Below, one piece after another: positions 62,120-64,000 of a DNA stretch of 64,000 nucleotides. The notes under the pieces are model-generated. The model did not search any database. It was not told the origin of the DNA and saw only the letters and a list, made by a program, of their open reading frames with translations. The DNA comes from Prolixibacteraceae bacterium (GTDB lineage Bacteria > Bacteroidota > Bacteroidia > Bacteroidales > Prolixibacteraceae), in the NCBI GenBank assembly GCA_023229575.1, contig JALNYZ010000001.1, forward strand, positions 62,001-126,000. Reading direction: 5' to 3'. A program made the position numbers and the translations under genes. How positions within the stretch are numbered: position 1 is the stretch's first letter; the number at the start of each line of letters is the position of its first letter.

Positions 62120-63037
62120 CTAGTAGATAGAACCTGCATTCACTACCGGACGGGCCGATTCATCGGCGCAAAGGACCACCAGCAGGTTACTGACCATGGA
62201 TGCCTTCTTTTCGTCGTCCAACTCAATTATATGCTTGTCTTTCAATTCATCCAGTGCAAGCTTGACCATCCCAACGGCTCCCTCAACGATCTTTTGCCGT
62301 GCGGCAATGATGGCTGTCGCTTGTTGACGGCGAAGCATAGCCCCTGCGATTTCAGGAGCATAGGAGAGATTGGAAATTCTTGCTTCAATCACTTCAATCC
62401 CTACCAGCGAAAGTCGCTCTTTGACTTCTGAGGCCAAGGCTGTATTGATTTCATCAATCCCCGATCTGAGGCAGATTACCTCGGTATCCCCATCTTGCTC
62501 GAGGTTATCATATGGATAGGTATGGGCAAGTTTACGAAGCGCCGACTCGGTTTGAATTTTAATAAATTTCTGATAGGACTCTTCGTATTTGGTCTTTTTC
62601 AATCCCGATTTTGGATCCACCTCTTCAAGGGTTTCAATATCAAATACGGCTTTGTAGGTATCTACAACTTTCCAAACTACAATCGCACTGATCAAAATAG
62701 GATTTCCTTGCTGATCGTTCACTTTGATAACATCTGACTCCAGGTTACGAATTCTCAGGGAGACCCGCTTTTTTATGTAAAATGGATTGAGCCAGAAAAA
62801 ACCGTTGCCTTTTACAGTTCCGCAATACTTGCCGAAAAACAGAAGGACTTTCGTTTGGTTTGGCTGGACAATAAATAGACCGGTTATCCAGATTACACCA
62901 ATTACAGAAATCAAAATATAAATAGGAATTATCCATATTTCCCTGTAAAACAAGGTACAAGCCGGTACAGCCATCAGTACAATTGAAACCAGTAATTGAA
63001 AGAAACCATTGTTTCTTAATTGAATTTCCTTTTCCAT
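62120..63037 (-). CDS. SPFH/Band-7 domain membrane protein
   Basis: A 305-residue protein with two N-terminal helices (about residues 14-30 and 35-56) and a prohibitin-homology (SPFH) domain starting VQPNQTKVLLFFGKYCGTVKGNG and containing VPVSLRIRNLESDVIKVNDQQGNP-like strands (RVSLRIRNLESDVIKV). The helical region includes ASEVKERLSLVGIEVIEARISNLSYAPEIAGAMLRRQQATAIIAARQKIVEGAV. SPFH proteins form ring-like scaffolds in the membrane. It is cotranscribed with the Arc-family gene. Confidence 0.9.
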   Translation of the reverse strand: MEKEIQLRNNGFFQLLVSIVLMAVPACTLFYREIWIIPIYILISVIGVIWITGLFIVQPNQTKVLLFFGKYCGTVKGNGFFWLNPFYIKKRVSLRIRNLESDVIKVNDQQGNPILISAIVVWKVVDTYKAVFDIETLEEVDPKSGLKKTKYEESYQKFIKIQTESALRKLAHTYPYDNLEQDGDTEVICLRSGIDEINTALASEVKERLSLVGIEVIEARISNLSYAPEIAGAMLRRQQATAIIAARQKIVEGAVGMVKLALDELKDKHIIELDDEKKASMVSNLLVVLCADESARPVVNAGSIY

Positions 63038-63210
63038 TTTAAGTAAAATTAAATTGATACTACAATGATATCATTTTAAATCCTAAATTCCAAATTTTTT
63101 CATTTTTTTTTATGGTTCCAACTCCTCTCTTTTTGTTTTGACCATGTCAGATACCAGGAAAGTATTTGTAAATTTACCGGTTTGGAAATTGCACAATCTA
63201 ATCGCATTAT

Positions 63211-64000
<790 letters not shown>

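Overview
The window looks like a chromosomal stretch from a Bacteroidota bacterium, most plausibly Bacteroidales/Marinilabiliales of the Prolixibacteraceae type. That placement is inference from gene content: a DUF3127 protein, a PPi-dependent phosphofructokinase, a stand-alone MnmD, a ComEC without a nuclease domain, a good match to the Bacteroidota promoter consensus (TTTG, 19 bases, TAnnTTTG), mostly weak Shine-Dalgarno sequences and many strong intrinsic terminators. No rRNA or tRNA gene was seen. Both window edges cut a gene: an ABC-F ATPase at the left and uvrA at the right.

Layout. 0-6.7 kb: ABC-F, rlmB, then a nitrogen block (outer-membrane porin, divergent PII protein, AmtB; an Lrp-type regulator; a second AmtB). 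6.7-14.7 kb: nitroreductase, an ECF sigma factor with a putative membrane partner, a DUF6249 protein, an M64 peptidase, a YbdG-like mechanosensitive channel, a second Lrp regulator, DUF3127, an FKBP lipoprotein and ApbE. 14.8-20.2 kb: a five-gene set for envelope trafficking (LolA-like protein, two FtsX-type permeases, ATPase, beta-barrel) with a heptanucleotide repeat array before the last gene. 20.3-26.4 kb: mnmD, a MATE exporter, a Sua5/YciO protein, comEC, peptide deformylase and ruvX. 26.5-34.1 kb: a TetR-controlled RND efflux operon preceded by a nested palindromic operator, then a SIMPL protein.

34.1-39.8 kb is an accessory island. It holds a DUF433/DUF5615 toxin-antitoxin pair, a broken Bro-N gene, a three-gene restriction-modification-like cassette (SHI-PKF family protein, EcoRI-type adenine methylase with an EF-hand-like loop, DUF262-HNH nuclease), several palindromic repeats and a YafQ-type toxin-antitoxin pair.

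39.8-48.2 kb is the most striking part: a five-gene electron-transfer cluster read on the minus strand. It encodes a histidine-rich membrane cytochrome b candidate, a membrane-anchored ferredoxin/flavoprotein, a 20-heme cytochrome c, a 37-heme cytochrome c built on four exact 143-residue hexaheme repeats, and an outer-membrane barrel. Together they could carry electrons between the NAD(P)H pool and the cell surface. This is a candidate extracellular electron-transfer conduit without close resemblance, as far as I can judge by eye, to MtrCAB.

48.7-64 kb returns to mostly ordinary genes: an SDR/DUF2867 protein, a small Cys-rich secreted protein, a two-component system with a PepSY membrane protein, serA-tkt, an OmpA-family protein, rsmE, PPi-PFK, an SPFH/Arc pair and the start of uvrA.
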